Assembly (NCBI RefSeq): GCF_024170405.1
Contig: NZ_JALJYC010000012.1
Span: 1-64,000, forward strand
DNA from: Neisseria perflava
GTDB lineage: Bacteria > Pseudomonadota > Gammaproteobacteria > Burkholderiales > Neisseriaceae
Length of the DNA stretch: 64,000 nucleotides
Direction: 5' to 3'
Shown piece after piece: positions 44,515 to 54,300 of the stretch. Each line of letters starts with the position of its first letter. The stretch's first letter is position 1. The translations under genes were made by a program, and so were the position numbers. Below the pieces are notes generated by a model, which worked only from the letters and a program-made list of their open reading frames with translations, made no database searches and was not told the DNA's origin.

Positions 44515-45669
44515 TTACAGCTCGAAATCGCCCAAATCGTCCGCGCTGATTTCGGCATCAACCTGACCGATTAAGTAAGAAGAAATTTCCACTTCCTGCG
44601 GCGCAACTTGTACATTATCGGACGACAGCCAAGCGTTAATCCACGGAATCGGGTTTTGGTTTGCGCCTTCAAACGCCGGTTCCAAACCCACCGCCTGCAT
44701 ACGCAGATTGGTAATGTATTCAACGTATTGGCCGAGAATTTCTTTGTTCAGACCAATCATCGAGCCGTCTTTAAACAGATAGGCCGCCCATTCTTTTTCC
44801 TGATTGGCCGCTTTTTTAAACAATTCGTAGCAATCCTGCTCCAGCTCGGCGGCAATTTCCGCCATTTCCGGATCGTCCGCACCACTGCGCATCAGGTTCA
44901 GCATATGCTGGGTGCTGGTTAAATGCAAAGCCTCGTCGCGGGCAATCAGCTTGATGATTTTGGCATTGCCTTCCATCAATTCGCGTTCGGCAAAGGCAAA
45001 CGAGCAGGCAAACGATACGTAGAAACGGATGGCTTCCAACACGTTTACGCACATCAGGCACAGATACAGTTTCTTTTTCAACTCGCGCAAAGAAATTTCA
45101 ATCAGCTCGCCTTTAACGATATGCGCCCCCTCGCCCAGCAGGTTGTAATACTGGGTATATTCAATCAAATCATCGTAATAGCAGGCGATGTCTTCGGCGC
45201 GGGCGATGATGTATTTGTTGGTAACGATGTCGTCAAACACAATACCCGGGTCGTTCACAATATTGCGGATAATATGCGTATAGCTGCGCGAATGGATGGT
45301 TTCGCTGAAACTCCAGGTTTCAATCCAAGTTTCCAGCTCCGGAATCGACACCACGGGCAGCAACGCCACATTCGGGCTGCGCCCCTGAATCGAATCGAGC
45401 AGGGTTTGGTATTTCAAATTGCTGATGAAGATATGCTTTTCATGCTCGGGCAGATTGGCATAATCGATACGGTCGCGCGACACGTCGATTTCTTCCGGAC
45501 GCCAGAAAAACGACAGCTGCTTTTCAATCAGTTTTTCAAAAATTTCAAATTTCTGTTGGTCATAACGCGCCACATTCACCGGCTGGCCGAAAAACATCGG
45601 CTCTTTCAAAGCATCGTTTTTCTCTTTGCTAAAGGTGCTGTAATGCATGACTAAATGTTCACAGGACAT
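44515..45669 (-). CDS. nrdB: Ribonucleotide reductase class Ia, beta subunit
   Basis: NrdB carries the di-iron/tyrosyl radical that starts ribonucleotide reduction in NrdA. The 384-residue protein is strongly E. coli-like: LKEPMFFGQPVNVARYDQQK, SETIHSRSYTHI with radical Tyr130, FAFAERELMEGNAK and RDEALHLTSTQH (iron ligands), and a C-terminal tail ending DLGDFEL that binds NrdA. The start at 45669 is favoured by AGGA 7 bp upstream. The E. coli protein aligns from the internal Met at 45648, which has no Shine-Dalgarno. Confidence 0.96.
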   Translation of the reverse strand: MSCEHLVMHYSTFSKEKNDALKEPMFFGQPVNVARYDQQKFEIFEKLIEKQLSFFWRPEEIDVSRDRIDYANLPEHEKHIFISNLKYQTLLDSIQGRSPNVALLPVVSIPELETWIETWSFSETIHSRSYTHIIRNIVNDPGIVFDDIVTNKYIIARAEDIACYYDDLIEYTQYYNLLGEGAHIVKGELIEISLRELKKKLYLCLMCVNVLEAIRFYVSFACSFAFAERELMEGNAKIIKLIARDEALHLTSTQHMLNLMRSGADDPEMAEIAAELEQDCYELFKKAANQEKEWAAYLFKDGSMIGLNKEILGQYVEYITNLRMQAVGLEPAFEGANQNPIPWINAWLSSDNVQVAPQEVEISSYLIGQVDAEISADDLGDFEL

Positions 45670-45959
45670 ACTTATTTCCTATTTATCCCAAATTGGATTT
45701 CAATTCCATCTTTAGTACTAAATCTGAAAGAAAAACTAATTTTTCTTAAAAGCCATAAAAATGGAATCTGAGCTAAGCTTTCTAAATCTGCTAATTTCTC
45801 AAAAATTTTATTTAACAAATAACTGAAGTTCATTTGTGCCCTTAAAATAAATGGACAATAAAAACTTCTTCTTGTACGAGTTTTAAATCTATAAGCCTAT
45901 ATCTCAAAACTCTTACAAAAAAGAATTTATGAAATTATTACTTATTGTTTATCTCGTTA
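45670..45959. other. AT-rich nrdA-nrdB spacer
   Basis: A 290-bp noncoding gap that is conspicuously A/T-rich against the surrounding genes and has no DUS. An imperfect hairpin GTACGAGTTTT / AAAACTCTTAC spans 45874-45916 and may end or process the nrdA transcript. A separate nrdB promoter may lie here. Confidence 0.5.
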
Positions 45960-48239
45960 CTAAATCTTACACGCCCCACCGGCACAACCATCATCATGTA
46001 AATCGGTTTGCGTATCGTCCGCACCGTCGCGAGTGTTGTGGTAATACAGGGTTTTCACGCCGTATTTGTAGGCGGTCAGCAAGTCTTTCAGCATTTGTTT
46101 CATGGAAACTTTATTGCCTTCAAATTTGCTCGGGTCGTAGCTGGTATTGGCGGAAATGGCCTGATCAACGAATTTCTGCATAATGCCGACCAATTTCAGA
46201 TAGCCGTCGTTGCTCGGCATTTGCCACAACAGTTCGTATTGGTTTTTCAGGGTTTCAAATTCCGGCACCACCTGTTTCAAAATGCCGTCTTTGGAGGCTT
46301 TAATGGTTACCAAGCCGCGCGGCGGCTCGATGCCGTTGGTGGCGTTGGCGATTTGCGAGCTGGTTTCAGACGGCATTAAGGCGGTCAAGGTGGAGTTGCG
46401 CAGGCCGTATTTGACGATGTCGGCGCGCAAGCCTTCCCAGTCGTAGTGCAACGGCTCGTCGCAGATGGCGTCCAGGTCTTTTTTATAGGTATCAATCGGC
46501 AAAATGCCTTTTGAATACACGGTTTCGTTAAACAGCGGGCAGGCGCCGTATTCTTTGGCGAGATTGACCGACGCTTTCAAGAGGTAATACTGCATGGCCT
46601 CGAAAGTGCGGTGGGTCAGGCCGTTGGCGGAGCCGTCGCTGTATTTCACTCCGTTTTTCGCCAGATAGTAGGCGTAGTTGATGACGCCGATACCAAGGGT
46701 ACGGCGGTTCATGGTCGCGTGATAAGCGGCTTTAACCGGATAGTCTTGGTAGTCCAACAAGGCATCCAACGCGCGCACGGTCAAATCGGCCAACTCTTCA
46801 AATTCGTCCAGATTGTGCAATGCGCCCAAGTTGAAGGCAGACAAGGTGCACAAGGCGATTTCGCCGTTTTCATCGTTGATGTTTTGCAGCGGTTTGGTCG
46901 GCAGCGCGATTTCCAAACACAAGTTGGACTGGCGCACCGGCGCAACATGCGGATCAAACGGGCTGTGGGTGTTGCAGTGATCGACGTTTTGAATGTAGAT
47001 ACGGCCGGTACCCGCGCGCTCCTGCATTAAGGTGGAGAACAGCTCGGTGGCTGGCACGCTGCGCTTGCGGATGGATTCGTCCTGCTCGTATTGGGTATAT
47101 AAGCGCTCGAATTCGTCTTGATCGGCGAAGAAAGCGTCATACAGGCCAGGCACTTCGTTGGGCGAAAACAGCGTGATGTTGCCGCCTTTAATCAGGCGGG
47201 TATAGAGCAGGCGGTTGATTTGCACGCCGTAATCCAAATGGCGCACGCGGTTTTCTTCTACACCACGGTTGTTTTTCAACACCAGCAGGTTTTCCACTTC
47301 AATGTGCCACATCGGGTAAAACAAGGTTGCCGCGCCGCCGCGCACGCCGCCTTGAGAGCAGGATTTCACCGCTGCTTGGAACATTTTGAAAAACGGGATA
47401 CAACCGGTATGCTGCGCCTCGCCACCACGGATTTCGCTGCCCAAGCCGCGGATACGGCCGGCATTGATGCCGATACCGGCGCGTTGGGAAACGTATTTCA
47501 CAATCGCGCTGGTGGTGGCGTTGATGGAATCCAAGCTGTCATCGCATTCAATCAAAACGCAGGAGCTGAACTGGCGTGTCGGTGTGCGCACGCCGCTCAT
47601 AATCGGCGTCGGCAGCGATACTTTGTAGGTCGAAACCGCGTCATAGAAGCGTTTGACATAACCCAAACGGGTGGCTTTCGGGTATTTGCTAAACAGGCAC
47701 ATCGCCACCAAAATATACAGAAACTGCGGTGTTTCGTAGATTTGGTGGGTCACGCGGTTTTGTACCAAATACTTGCCTTCCAACTGCTTCACGGCGGCAT
47801 AGGAGAAGGTCATGTCTCGGCTGTGGTCGATGTAGCTATTGAGCTCGTCAAACTCTTCGCGGCTGTAATCTTCGATGATGTGTTTGTCGTATTTGCCCGC
47901 TTCGGTCAGTTTGGCCACATGGTCATACACGTGCGGCGGTTCAAATTCGCCGTAGGCGATTTTGCGCAGGTGGAAAATCGCCAGACGCGCGGCCAGATAT
48001 TGGTAATCGGGCGAATCTTCGGAAATCAGGTCTGCCGCCGCTTTGATGATGGTTTCGTGGATGTCGTCGGTGCGGATACCGTTGTAAAACTGGATGTGCG
48101 ATTTCAACTCTACCTGCGACACGGACACATTATCCAAGCCTTCGGCAGCCCAAGTGACAACGCGGTGGATTTTATCCAAATTAATCGACTCTAAGCGGCC
48201 GTCGCGTTTGGTAACTTTCATGTTGGTGGTATCGTTCAT
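45960..48239 (-). CDS. nrdA: Ribonucleoside-diphosphate reductase class Ia, alpha subunit
   Basis: NrdA reduces ribonucleoside diphosphates to deoxy forms. The 759 residues begin with an ATP-cone allosteric domain (VTKRDGRLESINLDKIHRVVTWAAEGL). The catalytic barrel has FSSCVLIECDDSLDSI, NLCLEIALPT and LCTLSAFNLG for the active-site cysteines and Asn/Glu. The end CAGGACKI holds the redox cysteine pair that re-reduces the active site. AGGA precedes the ATG, and NrdR-like boxes lie just upstream. An AT-dialect DUS is embedded at about 46366-46377. Confidence 0.97.
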   Translation of the reverse strand: MNDTTNMKVTKRDGRLESINLDKIHRVVTWAAEGLDNVSVSQVELKSHIQFYNGIRTDDIHETIIKAAADLISEDSPDYQYLAARLAIFHLRKIAYGEFEPPHVYDHVAKLTEAGKYDKHIIEDYSREEFDELNSYIDHSRDMTFSYAAVKQLEGKYLVQNRVTHQIYETPQFLYILVAMCLFSKYPKATRLGYVKRFYDAVSTYKVSLPTPIMSGVRTPTRQFSSCVLIECDDSLDSINATTSAIVKYVSQRAGIGINAGRIRGLGSEIRGGEAQHTGCIPFFKMFQAAVKSCSQGGVRGGAATLFYPMWHIEVENLLVLKNNRGVEENRVRHLDYGVQINRLLYTRLIKGGNITLFSPNEVPGLYDAFFADQDEFERLYTQYEQDESIRKRSVPATELFSTLMQERAGTGRIYIQNVDHCNTHSPFDPHVAPVRQSNLCLEIALPTKPLQNINDENGEIALCTLSAFNLGALHNLDEFEELADLTVRALDALLDYQDYPVKAAYHATMNRRTLGIGVINYAYYLAKNGVKYSDGSANGLTHRTFEAMQYYLLKASVNLAKEYGACPLFNETVYSKGILPIDTYKKDLDAICDEPLHYDWEGLRADIVKYGLRNSTLTALMPSETSSQIANATNGIEPPRGLVTIKASKDGILKQVVPEFETLKNQYELLWQMPSNDGYLKLVGIMQKFVDQAISANTSYDPSKFEGNKVSMKQMLKDLLTAYKYGVKTLYYHNTRDGADDTQTDLHDDGCAGGACKI

Positions 48240-48271
48240 CAGTTTTTCCTAGTATTTATCTGCGGTTCAAA

Positions 48272-48287
48272 ACACAAGATACGGTAT
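48272..48287 (-). promoter_or_regulatory. Candidate NrdR box, distal to the partner by 32 bp
   Basis: On the minus strand ATACCGTATCTTGTGT matches the right half of the NrdR consensus acaCwATATaTwGtgt well and its left half poorly. It lies 33-48 bp before the nrdA start and exactly 32 bp from a second box, the usual paired spacing. Confidence 0.45.
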
Positions 48288-48303
48288 TCGATAAGTTTCA
48301 ATA

Positions 48304-48319
48304 GCACAATATAATGTAT
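48304..48319 (-). promoter_or_regulatory. Candidate NrdR box upstream of nrdA
   Basis: On the minus strand ATACATTATATTGTGC matches the NrdR consensus acaCwATATaTwGtgt at most core positions. Together with the box at 48272-48287 it forms a pair with three-helical-turn spacing, as expected for the ATP/dATP-sensing repressor NrdR. Confidence 0.55.
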
Positions 48320-48622
48320 TTTTCCAAGCATTTCCAGTCTTGACAAGCGCTGGATTTGGGGTTCGCCGCCAGCGTTTTCTCTTTCAGACGGCCTTTACAC
48401 TTTTCCTCTTGACAGCCGTTTTGCCTGATTATTCAAGCCTTGTATCCGAATCGCGATTTTTCCGTATTTGCTTCACGCATGGCTATCTCCTAGGAAATAA
48501 AGCCATTCCGAGAAAATGGCGGACACCGGTAAAAATCCCTGAAAAAGCGCATGACAAAAAATTTTCGGCAGATATTTTTAATGTTAAATTTTGCAAACCC
48601 AAATCCGACGGTCGCAAAACAA

Positions 48623-48659
48623 AGGCCGTCTGAAAACCGCTTACGCTTTCAGACGGCCT
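48623..48659. terminator. DUS terminator of the export operon
   Basis: AGGCCGTCTGAAA...TTTCAGACGGCCT arms flank a loop, 14 bp past the stop of the TolC-family gene, the last gene of the export cluster. Confidence 0.75.
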
Positions 48660-48673
48660 CAAATACGCAGCAA

Positions 48674-50146
48674 TCATGAACCGGCTTCGTCCAAACCCGT
48701 CCAGCCGCCGCCCAATGCTTTATACAGCCCCACCAGCGTTTGCGCCCGCGCCAGCTGCGCTTGGGTCAGGCTGTCCTGCATTTGGTCTTCTTCCAAATGG
48801 GCGCGCAAGGCGTCGTCCAGCGTTTTGTAGTCGTTGCGGAACAGTTTTTCCGTATCCGCCGCGTGTTGCGCGGATTGGCGGTAGGCGGTTTGCAACAGAC
48901 CAACTTGCCGCTGCATGGCGTTGACACTTTGGTAGGCGCTATCCACTTCGCCTAACGCGGTCAGCAGCTGCTTGTCGTATTGCAGCAAGGCCGTCTGAAG
49001 ACGGGCGTCGGCGGCGGCAATGTTGGCTTTGATACGGCCGCTGGTGAAAAGCGGCGTTTGGATGCCGACGCTGAGCAGACCTGCCCAGCCTTTGAGCGAG
49101 TCGTCGCCATCAATGCCGATACGTGCGCCGCCGCCCAAAAAGTTGATGGTAAAACGCGGCAGCAAATCGGCTTTGGCGCTGGCGAGTTTGGCGGCGTAGG
49201 CGTTGATTTGGGCGGCATAGGCGCGCAAATCGGGGCGGCGTTCGATCATGCCCTGCGGCGTCTGGCCGCTCGGGGCGGCGGGCTGTTGCGCCAACACGTC
49301 CGCCGGTAAAGCGGGCAGCGTGAAACCCTGCGGCGTTTGGCCGGTCAATACGGCAATGTTGCGCACATAAGCGTCGTATTGCGCCTGAATCGTGGCGCGT
49401 TTGGCTTCGGCTGCGCTCAGCTGCACCTGCGCTTCATTGACTTCGTAGCCGCTGACGTGCCCCGCTTTAAAACGCCCTTTCACATACTGCACCATGCGCT
49501 GCATGGTGGCGACGGTGTGATCAGCGGTTTTCAGACGGCGTTGCGCGGCGCGGGCATTGAAATAATTGTCGGCAATATCGCCCGCCAGCAGCATTTGCGC
49601 ACCGTAAACCTGCTCCTGTTGGCCGAGCGCAGCGTAATAGGCGGCATCGGCGTCGCTGCGTTTTTGGCCGAAAATATCCGGTTCCCACGAAGCGACAAGG
49701 CCACCGTATAAGCTGTTGCCGTCCGCATCCAATTTACTGCCGCTTAAAGACGAGGTTTGCGGATATTGCGATAAGATCTGGCGCGTGCTGCCGTCTAAGG
49801 GATTATCCACCCTGCCGCGCGACACGCCCCCGCCGCCGCTCAAGCCGACGGTCGGCCCCAAATCGGCGCGGGCAGCGCGGCTGGCGGCGCGGGCTTCGTT
49901 CATGCGGCTGACGGCGATTTTCACGTCATAGCCCTGCGCCAAGCCCTGCTCGATTAAACCGCCCAACACGGGGTCATTCCATTGCCACCACCAGCGCACG
50001 ATGTCGCTGCTGCCGCGTGCGGCTTCGGCTTGGCTGAACGCCTGCGGCACGGCGACATTGCTGTCTAGCGGGACTTGGGTATTTTGGCAGGCGGACAGCG
50101 CCAGCAGCGCAGCGGCGCATAAAGCGGTTGTTTGTTTGAGTTTCAT
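48674..50146 (-). CDS. Outer membrane efflux lipoprotein, TolC/NodT family
   Basis: This 490-residue outer membrane channel protein has a lipoprotein signal ending LLALSAC (Cys20). The OEP repeats follow: WWQWNDPVLGGLIEQGL, VKIAVSRMNEARAASRAARADLGPTVGLSGG, and in the second half ERRPDLRAYAAQINAYAAKLASAKADLLPRF. NodT-type channels dock onto a periplasmic adaptor and inner membrane pump. As the last gene of the HlyD/ABC cluster it should be that system's exit duct. AAGGA precedes the ATG, 67 bp past the permease gene. Confidence 0.9.
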   Translation of the reverse strand: MKLKQTTALCAAALLALSACQNTQVPLDSNVAVPQAFSQAEAARGSSDIVRWWWQWNDPVLGGLIEQGLAQGYDVKIAVSRMNEARAASRAARADLGPTVGLSGGGGVSRGRVDNPLDGSTRQILSQYPQTSSLSGSKLDADGNSLYGGLVASWEPDIFGQKRSDADAAYYAALGQQEQVYGAQMLLAGDIADNYFNARAAQRRLKTADHTVATMQRMVQYVKGRFKAGHVSGYEVNEAQVQLSAAEAKRATIQAQYDAYVRNIAVLTGQTPQGFTLPALPADVLAQQPAAPSGQTPQGMIERRPDLRAYAAQINAYAAKLASAKADLLPRFTINFLGGGARIGIDGDDSLKGWAGLLSVGIQTPLFTSGRIKANIAAADARLQTALLQYDKQLLTALGEVDSAYQSVNAMQRQVGLLQTAYRQSAQHAADTEKLFRNDYKTLDDALRAHLEEDQMQDSLTQAQLARAQTLVGLYKALGGGWTGLDEAGS

Positions 50147-50160
50147 GATTTTTCCTTGTT

Positions 50161-50198
50161 TTTTCAGACGGCCTCAGACGTTGAGGCCGTCTGAAAAC
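50161..50198. terminator. DUS hairpin between permease and TolC-family genes
   Basis: TTTTCAGACGGCCTCA and TGAGGCCGTCTGAAAA form a 16-bp stem with a 5-bp loop inside the operon spacer. It may act as attenuator. Confidence 0.6.
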
Positions 50199-50213
50199 GA
50201 ATCGGCAGACGCC

Positions 50214-51329
50214 CTATCCCTGCTGTTCCAACATTTTGCGGAAGCGGAACAGCGCGAAGCCCAAAAAGGCCGCGCCCAATACCGCCATCACCGCCATCTG
50301 CGGCCACACGATGCCCAAACCCGCGCCACGGAACAACACGTTTTGCGCAAATTGGGCAAACTGCGTCAGCGGCCAATATTCGCTGATGGCGCGGGCAAAT
50401 TCCGGCATGTTGGCACGCGGCGACGAGGCGCCGGAAAACAGCAGCATCACGATATACACCGGCAGCATCAGCAGGCCGAACTGCGCCATCGTCGGCGCCA
50501 CCGTCGCCAGCATAATACCTAGGGACGCGATGGAAAACAGATACACCGTTACCCCCGCCGCATACAGCAACAGCGAACCGTGCAGCGGCACGCCGATAAA
50601 TTCGTGCACCACAAACCACATCGACAACACCGCCGCCGTTAAAATCACCGCGCCGTTGGCGAGGATTTTCGACATCATCAGCTCGAACGCGCTCACCGGC
50701 ATGACCAGCAAATGCTCGATGGTGCCGCGTTCGCGCTCGCGGATGACCGCCGCCCCCACCAGCACCAGCGTAATCATGGTCACCATGCTGCCCACCTCCA
50801 TTACCGGCATAAACCACGCGCTTTCGCCGTTGGGGTTGAAACTCTGGCGGATAACCACATTCACCGGCGACGCGCCGGATTGCGCGGCAAACGCGTTTAC
50901 TTCGTGGTTGATGATTTGGGTCAGATACGACGAGCCCACGCCCGCCTGCGTCATCACCGTAGCATCAATCAGCAGGTTGATTTCGGGGCTGCGCCCGGCC
51001 AGTACGTCGCGCTCGAACTCGGGCGGAATTTCCAACACGAAAATATATTCGCCCTTGTCCATCAATTCGTCCGACTGTTCGCGCGTAATCTCCTTCGGCG
51101 TTTGGAAAAACGGCGGCTGGACAGCATCGCGGATTTGGTACGACAACACCGAACGGTCAAGGTCGATAATGCCGACGGTGGCGTTTTTCACATCGGTGCT
51201 GATGCCCTTGGCCACGCTGACAATCGCGCCGGTAAACACAAACACAATCAGGATAATCAGCGTCGGATCACCAAACAGGCTGCGGAACTCCTTCATCATC
51301 AGCGTCATGATATTGCGTAATGCGCGCAT
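50214..51329 (-). CDS. ABC-2 type permease, YhhJ-like
   Basis: This 371-residue inner membrane protein of the ABC-2 exporter family has an N-terminal helix (LIILIVFVFTGAIVSVA), a large periplasmic domain (about 45-175) and five or six C-terminal helices containing VIRERERGTIEHLLVMPVSAFELMMSKI, the ABC-2 coupling motif. It pairs with the permease half of the upstream fusion protein. AGGAG lies inside the end of that gene and one base separates stop from start, so translation is coupled. Confidence 0.9.
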   Translation of the reverse strand: MRALRNIMTLMMKEFRSLFGDPTLIILIVFVFTGAIVSVAKGISTDVKNATVGIIDLDRSVLSYQIRDAVQPPFFQTPKEITREQSDELMDKGEYIFVLEIPPEFERDVLAGRSPEINLLIDATVMTQAGVGSSYLTQIINHEVNAFAAQSGASPVNVVIRQSFNPNGESAWFMPVMEVGSMVTMITLVLVGAAVIRERERGTIEHLLVMPVSAFELMMSKILANGAVILTAAVLSMWFVVHEFIGVPLHGSLLLYAAGVTVYLFSIASLGIMLATVAPTMAQFGLLMLPVYIVMLLFSGASSPRANMPEFARAISEYWPLTQFAQFAQNVLFRGAGLGIVWPQMAVMAVLGAAFLGFALFRFRKMLEQQG

Positions 51330-51330
51330 C

Positions 51331-54300
51331 TTATTTCTCCTGTTTTTTCAGCAGCAGGCAGGAAAGCGTCATGCACACCAACGCAAACACGGCCAGCACC
51401 ACATATTCCTCCTGCAATTCGCCAAAGCCCAAGCCCTTGGTAAACGTGCCGACGCTGACGGTCATGTACCACGAGGCAGGAAACAGCTTGCCGATTACAT
51501 AGCCGCCGCCGCTGATGGTGGAAAGCGGATACAGGAAGCCGGAATAGTTGACGGTCGGAATCATGGTGATGATGGCCGTGGCAAAAATCGCCGCCAGCTG
51601 CGATTTCATAAAGGTTGAAATCAGCAGCCCCATCGCGGTGGAAGCGCCCACCATCAGCAGCGTGCCGAAAACCAGCGCCGGCAGCGAGCCTTTCACCGGC
51701 ACGCCGAACCACAACACCATTATCAAGAGCAGCGCGGCAAAGTTGACCATGCCCACCGCGATATACGGCAGCTGCTTGCCGATCATGTATTGCGACACCG
51801 AAGCGGGCGAGGCATACAGGTTGGAAATCGAACTGATTTCTTTCTCCCGCACCACGCCGATGGCGCACATCATCGCCGGAATCATCACCAGCACCATCAT
51901 CATCACGCCCGGCGCAATCGCATTAATGCTGTTGAAATCCTGATTGTAGCGGTAACGCGGCACAATCTGCGCCGGCGCCTGCAAGGAAACCGGCAGCCCC
52001 GTGGCCTTGACATAATCCTGCGCATACATCTGCATAATGCCGCCGACGTAGCCCCGGATATTGGAAGCATTAAACGGCATCGCGCCGTCGATATAAAAAC
52101 CGACTTCCGGCTGTTCGCCTTTGAGCAGTTTTTCGCCGAACCCGCCCGGAATATCCATCACCAACACCGCTTTCGAGCTTTTCAATACCGTGTCGATGTC
52201 CGCTTCGTTTTCGATTTCCGGCTGCTCGATGAAATAGCGCGAACCAGCGAAATATTCCACCAGACCGCGGCTGGCACTGGTCTGGTCGCGGTCATACACC
52301 GCAAATTTCAGGTTCTGCACGTCAAAGGTTACGCCCCATGCAATCGAGGCCATCATAATCACCGGCCCGAATACGGCGAAAAACAGGCGGATTTTGTCGC
52401 GCAGCAGCTCTTTCGCTTCGCGTCCGGCAAACGTCCATACCGTCGCGAACCAGTATTTCAGCGATTCGGTATCGCGTTGGCGGGCGGCAGCTTCATTCAG
52501 GCCGTCTGAAGGTTTTTTATCTGTATTTGATACAACGGTATTTGCTTCTTCTTTATCGTTTTTTGCGACTACGGCTTTTTCAGACGGCCTAACAGCTGCT
52601 TGCTGCGCTTGGGCTGTCTGAAGGCCGTCTGAAAGCATATCGTCACCCTGCGACTGCCGGTCATGACCGATGACGCGTGCGGCAATCTCGGCAGCCGTTT
52701 CCTGCGGCTCTTGGCCGTCTGAAACGGTATTTAAATCAACATGTGTTTCAACTGTATTGACTTCTCCATTCTGACTTGTCGCCGTTGGGTTTTCAGACGG
52801 CCTTGCGGCAACATCGGCACTGCTTTCATCGGTTTGCTCCGCCTCAATCAGGTATTGGATAAACGTCTCTTCCAAATCCGGCGCTTGTTTCTCCTCGGTC
52901 AAGCCCTGCGGCGTGCCCACCGCCAGCACGCGGCCTTTGTGCATCAGCGAAATGCGGTCGCAACGCCCCGCTTCGTTCATAAAGTGGGTGGACACGAAAA
53001 TCGTCACGCGGTCTTGGCGCGACATCTTCAGCAAATAGCGCCAAAACAAATCGCGCGCCGCCGGATCGACGCCGGAGGTCGGCTCGTCCAAAATCAACAC
53101 TTCGGGGTGGTGCAGACAGGCCGCCGCCAGTTGCAGGCGCTGGCGGATGCCCAAGGGCAACGCGGCGGGCGCGGTATCGGCGACATCGGCCAACTCAAAC
53201 TGCTGCAAGGCGTCGTTGACCGCCGCTTCGCCTTTGTCACCCAGCTGGTAGAGGTCGGCATGCAGCTGCAGGTTTTGGCGCACGCTCAGTTCTTCATACA
53301 GCGAAAACGCCTGCGACATGTAGCCGACGCGCATTTTGGTCTGCATATCGCCCGCATTGACGGGTTTGCCCAGCAGCTCGGCCTCTCCTTCGGTGGCTTC
53401 CAACAGGCCGGTGAGCATTTTCATGGTGGTGGATTTGCCGCAACCGTTGGAACCCAAAAAGCCGAAAATTTCGCCCTGCTGGATGGTGAAGCTGACATGG
53501 TCAACAGCGGTAAAGCTGCCGAAACGCTTGGTCAGGCCGTGCGCTTCGATGGCGGGCGGCAGACTGGGGTCGGGCACGAACGGCGTGATGTCCAGGCCAC
53601 CCGCGCCGGTTTGTTTTTCCGGCGGCAGCATTTTGATATAGGCTTCTTCCAATACATCGGTATGGTATTCGCGCAACACTTCCTGCGTCGGCTTGTCGGC
53701 CAGCAGCTTGCCGCCGTCCAACGCCAGCAGCAGTTCAAACTGCTGCGCCTCTTCGATATAGGCGGTCGCCACGATGACCGTCATGCCCGGATTTTCCCGG
53801 CGCAAATCGTTCACCAGCGTCCAAAACTGGCGGCGCGACAAGGGATCGACGCCGGTGGTCGGCTCGTCCAAAATCAATAAATCGGGATTGTGTACCAAGG
53901 CGCAGCACAGGCTCAGTTTCTGTTTCATCCCGCCCGAGAGCTTGCCCGAAGCGCGGTCGGTAAACGGTGCCAAACCGGTGGCCTCCACCAGCCTTTGAAT
54001 CCGCGCTTCGCGCTCTTGCGCGCCCAAGCCAAAGAGCCGTGCGTGAAAATCAATGTTTTCATACACCGTCAGCGTGCGGTAGAGGTTGTGCCCCAAGCCC
54101 TGCGGCATAAAGGCGATGCGGTGCGACAAGGCCAAACGGTCGTCTTTATCCGCCATATCGCCACCCAATACTTTGACCTCACCCTCCTGAATGATTTTGA
54201 CACCGGCAATCAGCGACAGCAGCGTGGATTTGCCCACGCCGTCCGGCCCGATCAGGCCGACCGTTTTGCCGCGCGGAATTGCCAGCGACACATTGTCGAG

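Larger units (their letters stand above)
48240..48673. other. nrdA upstream region
   Basis: This 434-bp region between the TolC-family gene and nrdA holds two NrdR-like boxes near nrdA, a DUS at about 48384, a possible 15-codon leader ORF on the minus strand (48433-48480) and the DUS terminator at 48623-48659. I see no credible longer gene. Confidence 0.6.

Noticed and set aside
47118..48194. 358-codon plus-strand open frame
   Set aside because: It is antisense to nrdA, has no ribosome-binding site and no recognisable domain.
48340..48633. 97-codon plus-strand open frame in the nrdA leader
   Set aside because: Its translation includes DUS-derived words (FQTAF, KSDGRK), it has no ribosome-binding site and it runs against both neighbouring genes.
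48240..48673. Cobalamin riboswitch before nrdA
   Set aside because: NrdA/NrdB here are the class Ia, oxygen-dependent enzymes that do not use B12, and no B12-box-like sequence was seen.
50236..51618. 460-codon plus-strand open frame
   Set aside because: It is antisense to the YhhJ-like permease and the end of the RbbA-like gene. Its Ser/Thr/Arg-rich composition is typical of reverse-strand shadows.
52741..53880. 379-codon plus-strand open frame
   Set aside because: It is antisense to the two ATPase domains, whose Walker motifs are clear on the minus strand.
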